A DNA stretch of 47,017 bases from Rhodocyclaceae bacterium (GTDB taxonomy: Bacteria; Pseudomonadota; Gammaproteobacteria; Burkholderiales; Rhodocyclaceae): positions 1 to 47,017 of the forward strand of contig VIKE01000020.1 in assembly GCA_008080565.1 (NCBI GenBank), given 5' to 3'. The position numbers and the translations under genes are program-made. Below the pieces are notes generated by a model. The model was not told where the DNA came from, ran no database searches, and worked only from the letters and a program-made list of their open reading frames with translations. This document shows, one piece after another, positions 16,664 to 24,524 of this stretch (its first letter is position 1; each line of letters starts with the position of its first letter).

Positions 16664-18262
16664 ATGGCCCTCAATCTACCGCAAGGCGTGCAAATTACCG
16701 GTCCGATCAAGCCGGGTTACGAATCCGTTCTCACCTTCGAAGCCCTCGAACTGGTCGCCAAGTTGCACCGCGCCTTCGAAGCCCGTCGCCAGGAACTGCT
16801 CAAGGCCCGCGTTGCCCGCCAGGCCCGCATCGATGCCGGTGAAATGCCCGACTTCCTGCCGGAAACGGCCCACATCCGCGCCGGCGACTGGAAGGTCGCC
16901 CCGGTGCCGCCGGCCCTGCACTGCCGTCGCGTTGAAATCACCGGCCCGGTCGAAGCCAAGATGATCATCAACGCTTTCAACTCCGGCGCTGATTCCTACA
17001 TGACCGACTTCGAGGATTCGAATTCCCCGAACTGGGACAACCAGATCCAGGGTCAGATCAACCTGTACAAGGCGATCCGCCGCGAACTCTCATTCAAGGG
17101 CGAGAACGGCAAGGAATACAAGCTCAACGACAAGATCGCCACCCTGCAGATCCGTCCGCGTGGCTGGCACCTCGACGAAAAGCACGTGCTCGTTGACGGC
17201 CAGCGCGTCGGCGGCGGCATCTTCGACTTCGCCGTCGTCTTCTTCCACAATGCCAAGGAACAGATCGCCCGCGGCGCCGGCCCCTTCTTCTACCTGCCGA
17301 AGATGGAAAGCCACCTCGAAGCCCGCCTGTGGAACGACATCTTCGTCATGGCCCAGGACCACATCGGCCTGCCGCAAGGCACCATCAAGGCCACCGTGCT
17401 GGTCGAAACCATCCTCGCCACCTTCGAGATGGAAGAAATCCTCTACGAACTGCGCGAACACTCGGCTGGTTTGAACGCCGGCCGCTGGGACTACATTTTC
17501 AGCTGCATCAAGAAGTTCAAGAAGAACAAGGACTTCTGCCTGGCCCAGCGCAGCGCCATCACCATGGAAGTGCCCTTCATGCGCTCCTACGCCCTGGCTC
17601 TGGTGCAGGCTTGCCACAAGCGCGGCGCCCCGGCCATGGGTGGCATGTCGGCCCTGATCCCGATCAAGAACGACCCGGTCGCCAACGAAAAGGCCCTGGC
17701 CGGCATCCGCCACGACAAGACCCGCGACGCCAATGACGGCTACGACGGCGGCTGGGTGGCCCACCCGGGCCTCGTGCCGATCGCCATGGAAGAGTTCGTC
17801 AAGGTCCTCGGCGACAAGCCGAACCAGTTCGAAAAGCAGGTCGAAGGCAAGTTCGGCCCGGCCCAGTGGCTCGATTTCAAGCCGGAAACTCCGATCACCG
17901 AAGCCGGCCTGCGCAACAACATCAACGTCGGCATCCATTACCTCGGCTCCTGGCTGGCCGGCAACGGCTGCGTGCCCATCCACAACCTGATGGAAGATGC
18001 GGCCACCGCCGAAATCTCCCGCTCGCAAGTGTGGCAGTGGGTCGTTTCACCGAAGGGCATCCTCGACGACGGCCGCAAGGTCACCGAAGAAATGGTCCGC
18101 CCGATGATCGCCGAGGAACTGGCCAAGGTTAAGGTCACCGTTACCGCCCAGGGCGAAGACACGGCGACCTACGACCAGGCTGCCGTCATCTTCGACAAGA
18201 TGTCGCTGACCCCGGAATACCCGGAATTCCTGACCCTGCCGCTGTACGAGGCAATGGAGTAA
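16664..18262 (+). CDS. aceB: Malate synthase A
   Basis: Condenses glyoxylate with acetyl-CoA to give malate, the second step of the glyoxylate shunt. The 532-residue product has the length of the A isoform (E. coli AceB, 533). The signature K-M-E-S-H-L-E-A-R-L-W-N-D-I-F lies near residues 213-227. The M-T-D-F-E-D-S-N-S-P-N-W stretch and the C-terminal G-N-G-C-V-P-I-H-N-L-M-E-D-A-A-T-A-E-I are intact. An AGGAG ribosome binding site nine bases upstream supports the ATG at 16664 over an in-frame ATG at 16622. Codon use is strongly biased, as in highly expressed genes. Unlike aceA it shows no lesion. Confidence 0.97.
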   Translation: MALNLPQGVQITGPIKPGYESVLTFEALELVAKLHRAFEARRQELLKARVARQARIDAGEMPDFLPETAHIRAGDWKVAPVPPALHCRRVEITGPVEAKMIINAFNSGADSYMTDFEDSNSPNWDNQIQGQINLYKAIRRELSFKGENGKEYKLNDKIATLQIRPRGWHLDEKHVLVDGQRVGGGIFDFAVVFFHNAKEQIARGAGPFFYLPKMESHLEARLWNDIFVMAQDHIGLPQGTIKATVLVETILATFEMEEILYELREHSAGLNAGRWDYIFSCIKKFKKNKDFCLAQRSAITMEVPFMRSYALALVQACHKRGAPAMGGMSALIPIKNDPVANEKALAGIRHDKTRDANDGYDGGWVAHPGLVPIAMEEFVKVLGDKPNQFEKQVEGKFGPAQWLDFKPETPITEAGLRNNINVGIHYLGSWLAGNGCVPIHNLMEDAATAEISRSQVWQWVVSPKGILDDGRKVTEEMVRPMIAEELAKVKVTVTAQGEDTATYDQAAVIFDKMSLTPEYPEFLTLPLYEAME

Positions 18263-18322
18263 AGCGGTACCCGGAACACGGTGCGCAGACACCCGACTCC
18301 GACAGAGAAGCTGGAAGAAAAG

Positions 18323-18346
18323 CGCCGGGAAAACCCGGCGTTTTTT
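18323..18346 (+). terminator. Intrinsic terminator after aceB
   Basis: A CGCCGGG stem with its complement, a four-base A loop and six T lie 60 bases after the aceB stop. Confidence 0.88.
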
Positions 18347-18412
18347 GTTGACCCGGATGCGCTTAGAAGGCAACTCCGTTCGCCATTTGAGTACCGAGAG
18401 CCGAGCCGCTTC

Positions 18413-19408
18413 CTATGACTCAAGCCCCACCATACCGGCATCCGGATAGCGCTGGCCGGCGACCTGGGCCGGATCGAAAAGCCGATCAAGCTCGGCGATT
18501 TCCGACGAACTCAAAGTGAGGTTGGCGGCTTCAGCATTTTGTTCGAGGTAGGCGATACGTCGGGTGCCCGGAATGGGGATGACGTGCGGATGTTTGCAGA
18601 GCAGCCATGCCAGGGCGACTTGGGCATTGCTCAGGCCACGCGCCGAGGCGAAGGCAGCAAGTTGTTCAACAAGTAGCCGGTTGGCGTGTTCGGCTTCGCC
18701 CTGAAAACGCGGATTGGTTTTGCGGAAATCATTGTCGGCCAGCTCCTCTGGCTTGACCGTACCGGTCAGAAAGGCGCGACCAAGCGGGCTGTAGGCGACA
18801 AAAGTCGTGCCCAGCTCAGCACAGGTAGCGAGCATGTCGCGCTCAGGATCACGCGTCCATAACGAATATTCGCTTTGCACGGCTGCGATCGGATGCACGG
18901 CGCTAGCTTGCCGCAACGTCCTGGCAGAGACTTCGGAAAGACCGATCTGGCGGACTTTCCCAGCTGCGACCAGGTCGGCCATGGCAGCCACCGTTTCCTC
19001 GATGGGCACTTCCGGGTTGCGTCGATGGCAGTAATAGAGGTCGATCTGCTCAACGCCGAGGCGTTGCAGCGAGGCGTCGCAGGCGTTCCGGATGTAGGCC
19101 GGGCTGTTGTCGACGTGCCGCTCGTACGTGCCGGGCTGGCGGACAATGCCGAACTTGCTGGCAATCACCACCTGTTGCCGGCGTGTCGGGCCGCCTTCCT
19201 TGAGAAAACGGGCGAGCAGGCTCTCGTTGTGGCCAAAGCCGTAGGTGTCGGCGCTGTCGAAGAAATTGATACCGAGCTCGAGCGCCCGGGCCAGCGTGCG
19301 CAGGGATTCGGCATCGTCGCTGGCGCCGTAGAACTCGCTCATCCCCATGCAGCCGAGTCCGATGGCGGAGACCGGCTGCTGTTGCGGGCCAAGAAGGCGT
19401 GTTTGCAT
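18413..19408 (-). CDS. Aldo/keto reductase
   Basis: A 331-residue NADPH-dependent oxidoreductase of the aldo/keto reductase family, probably the AKR13-like group (I-G-L-G-C-M-G-M-S). The catalytic tetrad is visible as Asp51, Tyr56, Lys85 and His128. The C-terminal I-P-I-P-G-T-R-R motif binds the cofactor phosphate. The substrate is not predictable from sequence. It starts 12 bases after the stop of the short-chain dehydrogenase on the same strand, so the two form a small redox operon under the divergent LysR gene. Confidence 0.94.
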   Translation of the reverse strand: MQTRLLGPQQQPVSAIGLGCMGMSEFYGASDDAESLRTLARALELGINFFDSADTYGFGHNESLLARFLKEGGPTRRQQVVIASKFGIVRQPGTYERHVDNSPAYIRNACDASLQRLGVEQIDLYYCHRRNPEVPIEETVAAMADLVAAGKVRQIGLSEVSARTLRQASAVHPIAAVQSEYSLWTRDPERDMLATCAELGTTFVAYSPLGRAFLTGTVKPEELADNDFRKTNPRFQGEAEHANRLLVEQLAAFASARGLSNAQVALAWLLCKHPHVIPIPGTRRIAYLEQNAEAANLTLSSSEIAELDRLFDPAQVAGQRYPDAGMVGLES

Positions 19409-19420
19409 GTCGATGGCCCT

Positions 19421-20188
19421 TTACTGAACCGTGTAGCCGCCATCGATGGCAAAACCCTGACCGTTGATGTAGCTGGCTGCGGAGGAAAGCAGGAAGAGCA
19501 CGGGGTTGGCGATTTCCTCCGGCTGACCGGGACGCCCGGCCGGACTGGTCTTGAGCGTGGCGTCCAGATTTTCCAGACCGCCGAAACCGATTTCGGCCAT
19601 CGGCGTAACGACAGGACCGGGATTGACCGCATTGACCCGGATGCCCTGCTGGAAACCTTCGAGCGCCGCACTGCGGGTCAGCCCGAGTACGGCATGCTTG
19701 CTGGCCGTGTAAGGTGAAAAATTGGCAAAACCGATCTGGGCGACGACGGAAGCGGTATTGACGATGGACCCGCCGCCGGTTTTCAGCATCGCGGCCATTT
19801 CGTATTTGAGCGACCAGAACACGCCGTATACGTTGGCCTGCATGACTTCGGCGAAATCGGCGCTGGTCAATTCGTGGATGGGTGCCACCTTGCCCAGCAC
19901 GCCGGCGTTGTTGAAGGCACCGTCCAGTCTGCCAAAGTGGGCGACGGTCGTCGCCACGGCGTTCTGGATATCGGCTTCGACGGTGACGTCGGTCCGAATG
20001 GCGATGGCGTCGCCGCCGGCAGCGCGAATCTGCATCACCAGATTTTCCAGCGCATCCAGACGGCGGGCGGCCAGCGCCACCTTGGTCCCGGCCCGACCAA
20101 GCGCCAGGGCGGTGGCGGCGCCAATGCCGGACGAAGCACCAGTAACGAGGATGGTTTTGCCCGACAGGTCGGCCAGAATATTTTGCAT
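19421..20188 (-). CDS. Short-chain dehydrogenase/reductase
   Basis: A 255-residue classical SDR. The cofactor motif T-G-A-S-S-G-I-G is at residues 16-23, N-N-A-G near 93-96, and the catalytic Ser147, Tyr160 and Lys164 are present. It is most like glucose- or 3-oxoacyl-type dehydrogenases, but the substrate is unknown. The ATG at 20188 is preferred because a GGAG site precedes it by seven bases; a second in-frame ATG lies four codons upstream. It leads the SDR-AKR pair and is divergent from a LysR gene, which may control it. Confidence 0.93.
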   Translation of the reverse strand: MQNILADLSGKTILVTGASSGIGAATALALGRAGTKVALAARRLDALENLVMQIRAAGGDAIAIRTDVTVEADIQNAVATTVAHFGRLDGAFNNAGVLGKVAPIHELTSADFAEVMQANVYGVFWSLKYEMAAMLKTGGGSIVNTASVVAQIGFANFSPYTASKHAVLGLTRSAALEGFQQGIRVNAVNPGPVVTPMAEIGFGGLENLDATLKTSPAGRPGQPEEIANPVLFLLSSAASYINGQGFAIDGGYTVQ

Positions 20189-20299
20189 GTTGTTCTCCAT
20201 TGCGGGGTTGGGGATATGACAGCAAGCAGCCTACTCCCGCGCCCACTGTGCAACAATCCGCATATTGTTTGATAAGCTATTGAGCTATTCTCACCAATC

Positions 20300-21190
20300 A
20301 TGAACCCCGCCAGTCTTGCCGATCTCCAGTCATTTGCCGCCGTGGCGCGCTTGCGCAGCTTTCGCAAAGCAGCCACCGAACTTGGCGTTTCGCCGTCAGC
20401 CCTGAGCCATGCCTTGCGCGGTCTGGAAGCCCGGCTCGGCGTCCGTCTGCTCAACCGGACAACGCGCAGTGTGGCGCCGACCGAGGCCGGCCAACGCCTG
20501 CTCGACCGGCTGTCGCCCGCCTTGCAGGACATCCACGGCGCGCTGGACGAGGTCAATGCCTTTCGCGATTCGCCACTCGGCACGCTGCGCATCAACGCGC
20601 CGCGTGCCGCTTGCGAGCTGGTCCTGGCGCCGATGCTCGGGCGCTTTCTGGGAGCCAACCCGGGCATGCGCGTCGAATTGGTGGCCGATGATGCCTTCGT
20701 CGATATCGTCGCCACCGGCTTCGATGCCGGCGTTCGCTTCGGCGAAAGTCTGCAGCAGGATATGGTCGCCGTGCCGCTCGGCCCGGCCCAGCGTTTTGTC
20801 GTGGTTGCCTCGCCCGACTATCTGGCGGCACACGGCACACCAGTTTGCCCGCGCGAATTGCAGCAACACCGCTGCATTCGCATCCGTTTCCCCAACGGCA
20901 GTTTTTATCGCTGGGAATTTGCCCGCGATAGCGAGCAGTTTGAAATCGAAGTCGACGGGCCGGTTGCCGTCGGCCAAATGCCGCTGATGATCACGGCCGC
21001 AGAACAAGGCCTCGGGCTGGCCTATGTATATGCCCAGTATGCGGCGGCGCCAGTAGCCGACGGCCGGCTGAAAACAGTGCTTGACGACTGGTGCCCGGAA
21101 ATCCCCGGCTTTTACCTGTACTACCCGAGCCGCAAGCTGATGCCGGCTGGCTTGAAAGCCTTTGTCGACATGCTGCGGATATTGCCCTGA
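20300..21190 (+). CDS. LysR-family transcriptional regulator, divergent from the SDR-AKR pair
   Basis: A 296-residue LysR protein with the helix-turn-helix at residues ~5-62 (S-F-R-K-A-A-T-E-L-G-V-S-P-S-A-L-S) and an effector domain starting near residue 90. LysR genes divergent from an aldo-keto reductase and a dehydrogenase are common, and the regulator often responds to an aldehyde or quinone-type compound; that is a family-level inference. The ~110-base gap to the SDR gene is AT-rich near 20260-20290, where both promoters must lie. Confidence 0.94.
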   Translation: MNPASLADLQSFAAVARLRSFRKAATELGVSPSALSHALRGLEARLGVRLLNRTTRSVAPTEAGQRLLDRLSPALQDIHGALDEVNAFRDSPLGTLRINAPRAACELVLAPMLGRFLGANPGMRVELVADDAFVDIVATGFDAGVRFGESLQQDMVAVPLGPAQRFVVVASPDYLAAHGTPVCPRELQQHRCIRIRFPNGSFYRWEFARDSEQFEIEVDGPVAVGQMPLMITAAEQGLGLAYVYAQYAAAPVADGRLKTVLDDWCPEIPGFYLYYPSRKLMPAGLKAFVDMLRILP

Positions 21191-21249
21191 CCCTGCCAGG
21201 ACAATCCCGTGAGCAGCGAGGGAGTCCGGGACGCAAGTAGCCAACTCCT

Positions 21250-21283
21250 ACGGTCAACCGGAAAAATCGGCCAAAAATGAAAT
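21250..21283 (+). repeat. Dispersed 34-bp repeat, copy C (forward)
   Basis: ACGGTCAACCGG, a short A run, then CGGCCAAAAATGAAAT. It lies 60 bases after the LysR stop, in the 270-base gap before the diguanylate cyclase gene. The rest of that gap is AT-rich and holds no gene that I can see. Confidence 0.8.
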
Positions 21284-21460
21284 CCGATTCATCACTTTTT
21301 GATGATATTCAAGGCCTTGGACGTTCTCTGCCGCCGTCCAAGTTGACCTTGATCAAACAACCTGCCATCTCTTAGTCAAATCGTATTAGTCCGGATTGCC
21401 CGAAATATTCCGTAAGCCATAATCACGCACTGAAAAATTCCCCGTCCGGAAATCACTGCC

Positions 21461-23323
21461 GTGAATCTCAACGCAAAAGTCACTTTCTTTTTTGTCAGTA
21501 TTTTTGCCGGCTTGCTGGCCGTACTCCTCGCCATCAGCCTGTACGCTTTCCGCAACTTCTCCATTGCCTCGGCGACGGATCACATCCGGACCGCCGGTGA
21601 AATCGTCCGCGTGCACTTGACGGAATCGATGATCAACGGCGTCATCGACAAGCGCGAGAGCTTTCTGCGCCGCCTGGTCGAAGTCCAGGGACTGAAGTCG
21701 GCGCGCGTCATCCGCTCGACCGAAGTCGAAAAACAATTTGGCAAGGGTCTGATCCAGGAGGCCGCCGTCGATGATCTGGAACGGCAGGTTCTCAAGGAAG
21801 GGAAGCCCCGCTTCGAGGTCATCACCCAAGGCGATGAAACCGTCTTCCGCGGCATCATTCCCTATATCGCCACGGCCAGTGGCAATCCGAACTGCCTGCA
21901 ATGCCACCAGGTCAGCGAAGGCGCTGTACTTGGCGCCGTCAGCATGAGCATGTCGATCGAAGGTTTGCGCGAGAAAGCACTGATTACGGTGGCCGGCATC
22001 GGCCTCGTCGTCGCCTTCTTCGCGCTACTGCTCGTTTTGTTGCTGCGCCGCCTGTTGCGCCCCATTTCGGATACCGCCAACGCCGTCGAAGATGCCGTTC
22101 AACGTGCCCTGCGCGGCGATTTCAAAGCGCATGTCGAGAAGAAGACCAACGACGAAATCGGCCAGATCGCGACCGACATGAACCGCTTGCTGACCTTCCT
22201 CGACGACGGCCTCAACCGCATCGGCACCAATGTCGCCCGTCTCACCGAACGCACCCCGGCCCCCGGTGAAAACCTGCTGACAGCGACCATCGACATGGTC
22301 GACGGACTGACCAAGGCAGCCCACTTCAAGCAGGCCATCGAGGAAGATGAAGTCAAGAACGAGATCTACCAGCGCCTTTCCGGCGCGCTGCAAGAGGAAT
22401 TCAAGCTGCAGGAATTCTCGCTCTACGAAGTCAGCAGCAACAAGAAGCAGATGAAAGCCATCATGGTCGATGGCCAAATGGCCGACACCTGCCGCTGGTG
22501 CGACCCGCAGATTCTGATCCGCCCCGAAGCCTGCCGTGTTCGGCGCACCGGCCATCTCGTCGACAGCATCAGCAGTCCGGGCATCTGCTACTCGTTCCAG
22601 CCGCCGGCCGAACTGGGCGAACGCCGTCATGTCTGCTTCCCGGTCATCCAGTCGGGTGCCGTCGGCAGCGTCGTTCAGCTGATGACGACCCCGGAAAAAT
22701 CAGCCGAATTACTCAGCCAGATTCCCTTCATCAACGTTTACCTGCGCGAAACGGCACCGGTACTCGAAACTAAGCGGCTCATGGAAAACCTGCGTGACTC
22801 GACGCTGCGCGACCCGATGACCGGCCTCAACAACCGCCGCTTCCTCGAGGAATACGTCGAGACACTGGTTTCCAGCGTGCACCGCAAACGCACCCACGTC
22901 GCCATCCTGATGCTCGATCTCGACTACTTCAAGATGGTCAACGACACCTATGGCCACGATGCCGGCGATGCCGTGTTGAAAGCACTCTCCTCGCTGCTCA
23001 AGCAGTCGGTGCGCGCTTCCGATCTGGTCATTCGCTATGGCGGTGAAGAATTCCTGATCATCCTGGTCGACAGCGAAGGCGAGGCCGCCGACCACGTCGC
23101 TGAAAAAATCCGCCTCGCCGTCGAAAGCCTCAAGGTTCAGGTCGCCGGCATCACCCTGCAAAAGACCATCTCGATCGGCATTGCCGATTTCCCGACCGAC
23201 AGCGACACCTTCTGGCAGGCCGTCAAGTTTGCCGACGTCGCGATGTACCAGGCCAAGGACCAGGGACGCAATCGGGTCGTCCGTTTCAATCCGGCGATGT
23301 GGAGCGATAACAAGGAATACTGA
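21461..23323 (+). CDS. Diguanylate cyclase with periplasmic heme-c-type sensor domain, HAMP and Cys-rich linker domain
   Basis: Predicted to make cyclic di-GMP in response to a periplasmic signal. Residues ~8-30 and ~168-195 are transmembrane. The loop between them (DUF3365/Tll0287-like) carries C-L-Q-C-H at residues 145-149, a heme c attachment motif on the correct side of the membrane. A HAMP segment follows, then a GAF-like middle domain (~290-430). This holds four cysteines (C344, C347, C358, C376) that could bind a metal. The GGDEF domain has G-G-E-E-F at 527-531 and the inhibitory site R518-A-S-D521, so the enzyme should be active and product-inhibited. Start codon GTG at 21461. It may sense redox state, oxygen or nitric oxide; the signal is inferred. 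A 110-base gap separates it from lrgA. Confidence 0.92.
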   Translation: MNLNAKVTFFFVSIFAGLLAVLLAISLYAFRNFSIASATDHIRTAGEIVRVHLTESMINGVIDKRESFLRRLVEVQGLKSARVIRSTEVEKQFGKGLIQEAAVDDLERQVLKEGKPRFEVITQGDETVFRGIIPYIATASGNPNCLQCHQVSEGAVLGAVSMSMSIEGLREKALITVAGIGLVVAFFALLLVLLLRRLLRPISDTANAVEDAVQRALRGDFKAHVEKKTNDEIGQIATDMNRLLTFLDDGLNRIGTNVARLTERTPAPGENLLTATIDMVDGLTKAAHFKQAIEEDEVKNEIYQRLSGALQEEFKLQEFSLYEVSSNKKQMKAIMVDGQMADTCRWCDPQILIRPEACRVRRTGHLVDSISSPGICYSFQPPAELGERRHVCFPVIQSGAVGSVVQLMTTPEKSAELLSQIPFINVYLRETAPVLETKRLMENLRDSTLRDPMTGLNNRRFLEEYVETLVSSVHRKRTHVAILMLDLDYFKMVNDTYGHDAGDAVLKALSSLLKQSVRASDLVIRYGGEEFLIILVDSEGEAADHVAEKIRLAVESLKVQVAGITLQKTISIGIADFPTDSDTFWQAVKFADVAMYQAKDQGRNRVVRFNPAMWSDNKEY

Positions 23324-23433
23324 ACACTTTATCCATTACCACAGATACAAGATAAAGCGACTTTTTCACCCGTTATCAAAACTTAACTGAGGCAATACAC
23401 TGGCAACCTTCTGATTTTTTCTGGAGGCTGCCC

Positions 23434-23793
23434 GTGATTTCCGCCCTCTCCGCCCTGCTCGTTTTCCAGTTGGCCGGCGAAGTTCTCGCCCGCTCGCTCA
23501 GTCTGCCCATCCCCGGCCCGGTCATCGGCATGCTCATGCTCTTTGTCGCCCTCGTGCTGCGCGGTGGCCCCGGCGAAGAGTTGCAGACGACCAGCCAGAA
23601 TCTGCTGCAACACCTCTCGCTGCTCTTCGTCCCGGCCGGCACCGGCATCATGGTTCATCTCCACCGGGTCTCCGACGAATGGCTGCCGCTGCTCGTTTCG
23701 CTGCTGGTCAGCACGCTGGCCACCCTGATCGTCACCGCGCTGGTCATGAAACTCTGCCAGCGCCACCCGGCCGCCACCGGAGAAACGCCATGA
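23434..23793 (+). CDS. lrgA: CidA/LrgA family protein
   Basis: A 119-residue holin-like inner-membrane protein with four hydrophobic segments. The family motif L-P-I-P-G-P-V-I-G-M is at residues ~24-33. LrgA works with LrgB. In Gram-positive bacteria the pair affects murein hydrolase activity and, in later work, pyruvate uptake. The GTG start at 23434 is supported by a GGAGG ribosome binding site. The stop overlaps the lrgB start in an ATGA arrangement. Confidence 0.92.
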   Translation: MISALSALLVFQLAGEVLARSLSLPIPGPVIGMLMLFVALVLRGGPGEELQTTSQNLLQHLSLLFVPAGTGIMVHLHRVSDEWLPLLVSLLVSTLATLIVTALVMKLCQRHPAATGETP

Positions 23794-24518
23794 CCCAGGA
23801 AATCAGCCAGATCTGGGTCTACCTCTCGGCCTCGCCGCTGCTCGGGCTGACCGTCACGCTGCTTGCCTATCAGGCCGCCTTCGCCCTCTACCGGCGCTCC
23901 GGCAACAACCCGCTGGCCAACCCGGTGCTCATCGCCGTTTTCATTTTGGTGCTGTTTTTGACGTTGACCGCAACATCGTACGAAACCTACTTCGCCGGTG
24001 CCCAGTTCGTGCATTTTCTGCTCGGCCCGGCCACCGTCGCGCTGGCCATCCCGCTGTACACGCAGTTCAAGCGCGTCCGCTCGATGCTCTTGCCGGTGCT
24101 CGCCGGGCTGCTCGCCGGCAGTCTGACCGCCATCGTCTCGGCCGTGCTGGTCGCCCGCCTGCTCGGCGCCAGCGACTCGACCCAGCTTTCGCTCGCCCCC
24201 AAGTCGGTGACGACGCCAATCGCCATGGGCATCGCCGAACGGATCGGCGGCATTCCGTCGCTGACCGCCGTGCTGGTCATCGTCACCGGCATCCTCGGCG
24301 CTGTTGGCGCGCGCTTCGTCTTCGACGCCATGAAGGTGCGCGACCCGGCCATCCGCGGCTTCGCCATCGGCATCGCCTCGCACGGCATCGGCACGGCCCG
24401 CGCCTTTCAGGTCAACGAGCAGAGCGGCGCCTTTGCCGCCCTGGCCATGGGCATGAACGGCGCACTCACCGCCCTGCTCGTGCCCTGGATCGCCGCTTAT
24501 CTGATCAACATAGGGTAA
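23790..24518 (+). CDS. lrgB: LrgB family membrane protein
   Basis: A 242-residue inner-membrane protein with about seven hydrophobic segments, the partner of LrgA. Family features include L-G-P-A-T-V-A-L-A-I-P-L-Y near residue 80, the K-S-V-T-T-P-I-A-M-G motif near 132, and A-S-H-G-I-G-T-A-R-A-F near 200. It starts at 23790 within the lrgA stop codon; a longer in-frame reading upstream would run through lrgA and is not used. A two-component system follows six bases downstream and may sense the transported compound. Confidence 0.94.
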   Translation: MTQEISQIWVYLSASPLLGLTVTLLAYQAAFALYRRSGNNPLANPVLIAVFILVLFLTLTATSYETYFAGAQFVHFLLGPATVALAIPLYTQFKRVRSMLLPVLAGLLAGSLTAIVSAVLVARLLGASDSTQLSLAPKSVTTPIAMGIAERIGGIPSLTAVLVIVTGILGAVGARFVFDAMKVRDPAIRGFAIGIASHGIGTARAFQVNEQSGAFAALAMGMNGALTALLVPWIAAYLINIG

Positions 24519-24524
24519 GTACCT

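Noticed and set aside
17090..18028. 312-codon minus-strand frame opposite aceB
   Set aside because: Shadow of malate synthase codon use; no ribosome binding site or recognised domain.
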